Below, piece by piece: positions 62,719-64,000 of a stretch of DNA of 64,000 bases. The position numbers and the translations under genes are program-made. This stretch comes from Solitalea canadensis DSM 3403 (GTDB lineage Bacteria > Bacteroidota > Bacteroidia > Sphingobacteriales > Sphingobacteriaceae): the NCBI RefSeq assembly GCF_000242635.2, contig NC_017770.1, positions 3,360,669 through 3,424,668 on the forward strand. The letters are read 5' to 3'. The notes beneath the pieces are model-generated. The model was given only the letters and a program-made list of their open reading frames with translations. It did no database searches and was not told where the DNA came from. Each line of letters opens with the position of its first letter. Within the stretch, counting starts at the first letter, position 1.

Positions 62719-63459
62719 CTAAAACGATAAGAGATCCTTCATTGTAAAAATCCCTTTTTTATCTTTAAGCCATTCGGCGGCTATTACAGCTCCAGTGGCA
62801 AATCCTTTACGGTTAAAGGCTTCATGTCTAAGGTCAATGCGATCGATTGAAGAGATATAACTTACAGTATGTGTACCTGGAACAGCCTCCTGACGAAGAG
62901 CCTCGATCAATAACGTATCTGCTGATACTTCCGGTTTTGCTTCTGTTCCATCATTTAACCAAGCCTGAAAACCTTTCTTACGCTCCATATGCTCAATAAC
63001 TCCTTCTGCCAACGTAATTGCGGTACCACTTGGATGATCCAGTTTTTGCGTATGATGAATTTCTTCCATTTCCACCTCATACTCGTTAAAACCGTTCATA
63101 ATTTTAGCAAGCACCTTATTAATATGGAAAGTGATATTAACACCAATACTGAAATTGGTAGCATGGAAAAGCGTTTTCCCTTCTTCTGCACAACGAGTCT
63201 TTATATTTTCAAATTGATCATACCAACCGGTTGTTCCAACCACAATAGGAGTTCCTGCTTGAAAACAAAGATCAATATTACCCAATACAGTTGATGGCAT
63301 ACTGAATTCAATAGCCACATCCGCCTTTCGAAGGTTTTCAACGGTTAATTCATCCAAATTAGTATCGTTGATCTTCAAAACAATTTCGTGACCTCGTTGC
63401 AAAGCTATCTGTTCGATTTCTTTGCCCATTTTTCCGTAGCCTAATAATGCAATTTTCAT
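62719..63459 (-). CDS. dapB: 4-hydroxy-tetrahydrodipicolinate reductase
   Basis: A 246-residue enzyme of the lysine/diaminopimelate pathway. It starts with the NAD(P) motif MKIALLGYGKMGKEI, then VAIEFSMPSTV, GTTGWYD, FHATNFSIGVNITFHIN, and the catalytic MEEIHHTQKLDHPSGTAITLAEG with His-His and the Lys of KLDHPSGTA. It reduces the DapA product to tetrahydrodipicolinate, needed for lysine and peptidoglycan. Upstream is a DUF5683 gene, downstream lepB, an arrangement common in Bacteroidota. Confidence 0.96.
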   Translation of the reverse strand: MKIALLGYGKMGKEIEQIALQRGHEIVLKINDTNLDELTVENLRKADVAIEFSMPSTVLGNIDLCFQAGTPIVVGTTGWYDQFENIKTRCAEEGKTLFHATNFSIGVNITFHINKVLAKIMNGFNEYEVEMEEIHHTQKLDHPSGTAITLAEGVIEHMERKKGFQAWLNDGTEAKPEVSADTLLIEALRQEAVPGTHTVSYISSIDRIDLRHEAFNRKGFATGAVIAAEWLKDKKGIFTMKDLLSF

Positions 63460-63531
63460 ATTTGAATTGTGGTTACACCGATCCTGCGTTCGCCGTCGGT
63501 AAGATTACGCAGAATAATTATTCAGAGTTAA

Positions 63532-64000
63532 CTATTTCTTCAGGGTAAATTTAAGGCTTAAGCCTACACTATAATTTGGCGCACCATTAAATGCAAAACC
63601 TTGATTAATTGAAGGTCCGATCTTTAATGACAGATCATCACTCACATCAAAATTAGAAAGTTCAGCATCTACATACGCATCAATAACTTGTGCAGCATAT
63701 AACGCAACCGTGCCTATGATAGAAATCTCACGGTTCCGCTTATAGAAATCTTTCGCACTAATGATTTGCTCATCTCGGGCATCTCCGTATTTTTCGGTAT
63801 TTGGTTTTGTATTAATATCTCCATCAGTACGGGCTATGTATTCGTTCAGAGTTTCTGTATAGTACTTCTGATTGAAATTAATTGCATAACCGAGTGCTGC
63901 AAATCCACCATATACAATTGGCAGTTTCCAATAACGTTTATTGTAAATCTGTCCTAAACCAGGTACCACTGCAGCCCTAAACAAAGCTATATTAGGATCT
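63532..64000 (-). CDS. DUF5683 family protein, 5' end beyond the window
   Basis: The gene enters from the right edge; at least 156 residues are visible and the frame is open to 64000 (DPNIALFRAAVVPGLGQIYN), so the start is outside. The conserved block VPGLGQIYNKRYWKLPIVYGGFAALGYAINFNQKYY is the DUF5683 signature, with one or two hydrophobic helices. The C-terminus (LSLKIGPSINQGFAFNGAPNYSVGLSLKFTLKK) is beta-rich. Usually encoded in a parB-DUF5683-dapB-lepB group. Function unknown; likely membrane or envelope associated. Confidence 0.85.
   Translation of the reverse strand, partial: DPNIALFRAAVVPGLGQIYNKRYWKLPIVYGGFAALGYAINFNQKYYTETLNEYIARTDGDINTKPNTEKYGDARDEQIISAKDFYKRNREISIIGTVALYAAQVIDAYVDAELSNFDVSDDLSLKIGPSINQGFAFNGAPNYSVGLSLKFTLKK

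Overview
The window looks like chromosome of a member of the Bacteroidota, most likely a Sphingobacteriales genus related to Pedobacter or Solitalea. This is judged from gene families and signals, not from any search. The pointers are BshC (bacillithiol synthesis), DUF4295 beside rpmB-rpmG, a TonB-dependent receptor with a carboxypeptidase-regulatory N-terminal domain, AT-rich spacers, weak Shine-Dalgarno sequences, and repeated promoter -7 elements of the form TAnnTTTG, often with an upstream TTTG (-33).

Layout. 0.2-6.3 kb: cysteine synthesis (serine acetyltransferase, cysteine synthase B), a small secreted protein, a DUF1345 membrane protein, then a ClC chloride channel divergent from a Crp/Fnr regulator with an N-terminal cysteine cluster; the spacer between these two holds three dyad operators. 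6.4-20.3 kb is an accessory-like stretch mostly on the minus strand: M28 peptidase, TPM protein, a frameshifted DinB gene, a radical SAM/Toprim pair, an AbiEii-type nucleotidyltransferase with an HTH partner, a GyrI-like protein, several lineage-specific secreted proteins, a truncated AraC remnant, a membrane-anchored ACP-like protein and a YiiX-type amidase. It ends with tRNA-Ala(GGC). 20.7-25.4 kb: a cyanophycinase-like lipoprotein, then a likely cysteine-responsive operon led by a 30-residue peptide ending in MQRCCCM, followed by a truncated solute-binding protein, a SUMF1-fold protein and a fatty-acid hydroxylase. A structured RNA candidate follows. 25.4-29.5 kb: an Ada-type repair protein, a frameshifted amino-acid permease that shares a 23-nt promoter element with the cysteine-leader operon, and a non-coding tandem array of 11 units of about 126 bp. 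29.5-34.5 kb: iron uptake (AraC regulator, TonB receptor with a Fur-like box, PepSY membrane protein). 34.6-41.8 kb: DUF4870, lpxB, surE, small membrane proteins, a glucosaminidase, acs, and rpmB-rpmG-DUF4295. 41.9-49.2 kb: ftsY, rimO, a second hydroxylase, bshC, an Ldh-type dehydrogenase and tyrA. 49.5-52.4 kb: a nitrite-reduction cluster (nirK fused to cytochrome c, nirV-like SUMF1 gene, SCO) with an Fnr-like box placed for class II activation. 52.6-58.5 kb: a giant alpha-2-macroglobulin carrying an internal TonB-plug module and an apparent thioester motif. 58.6-64 kb: MFS and MATE transporters, lepB, dapB and a partial DUF5683 gene.

Connections. The Fnr-like regulator at 5.6 kb could control nirK at 49.5 kb, since TGAT-N4-ATCA boxes occur at both places. 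Sulfur metabolism recurs in cysE/cysM, the cysteine leader operon, the permease with the shared element, and bshC. Many intergenic spacers are filled with quasi-palindromic words of several kinds, and the tandem array is an amplified version of such a spacer.
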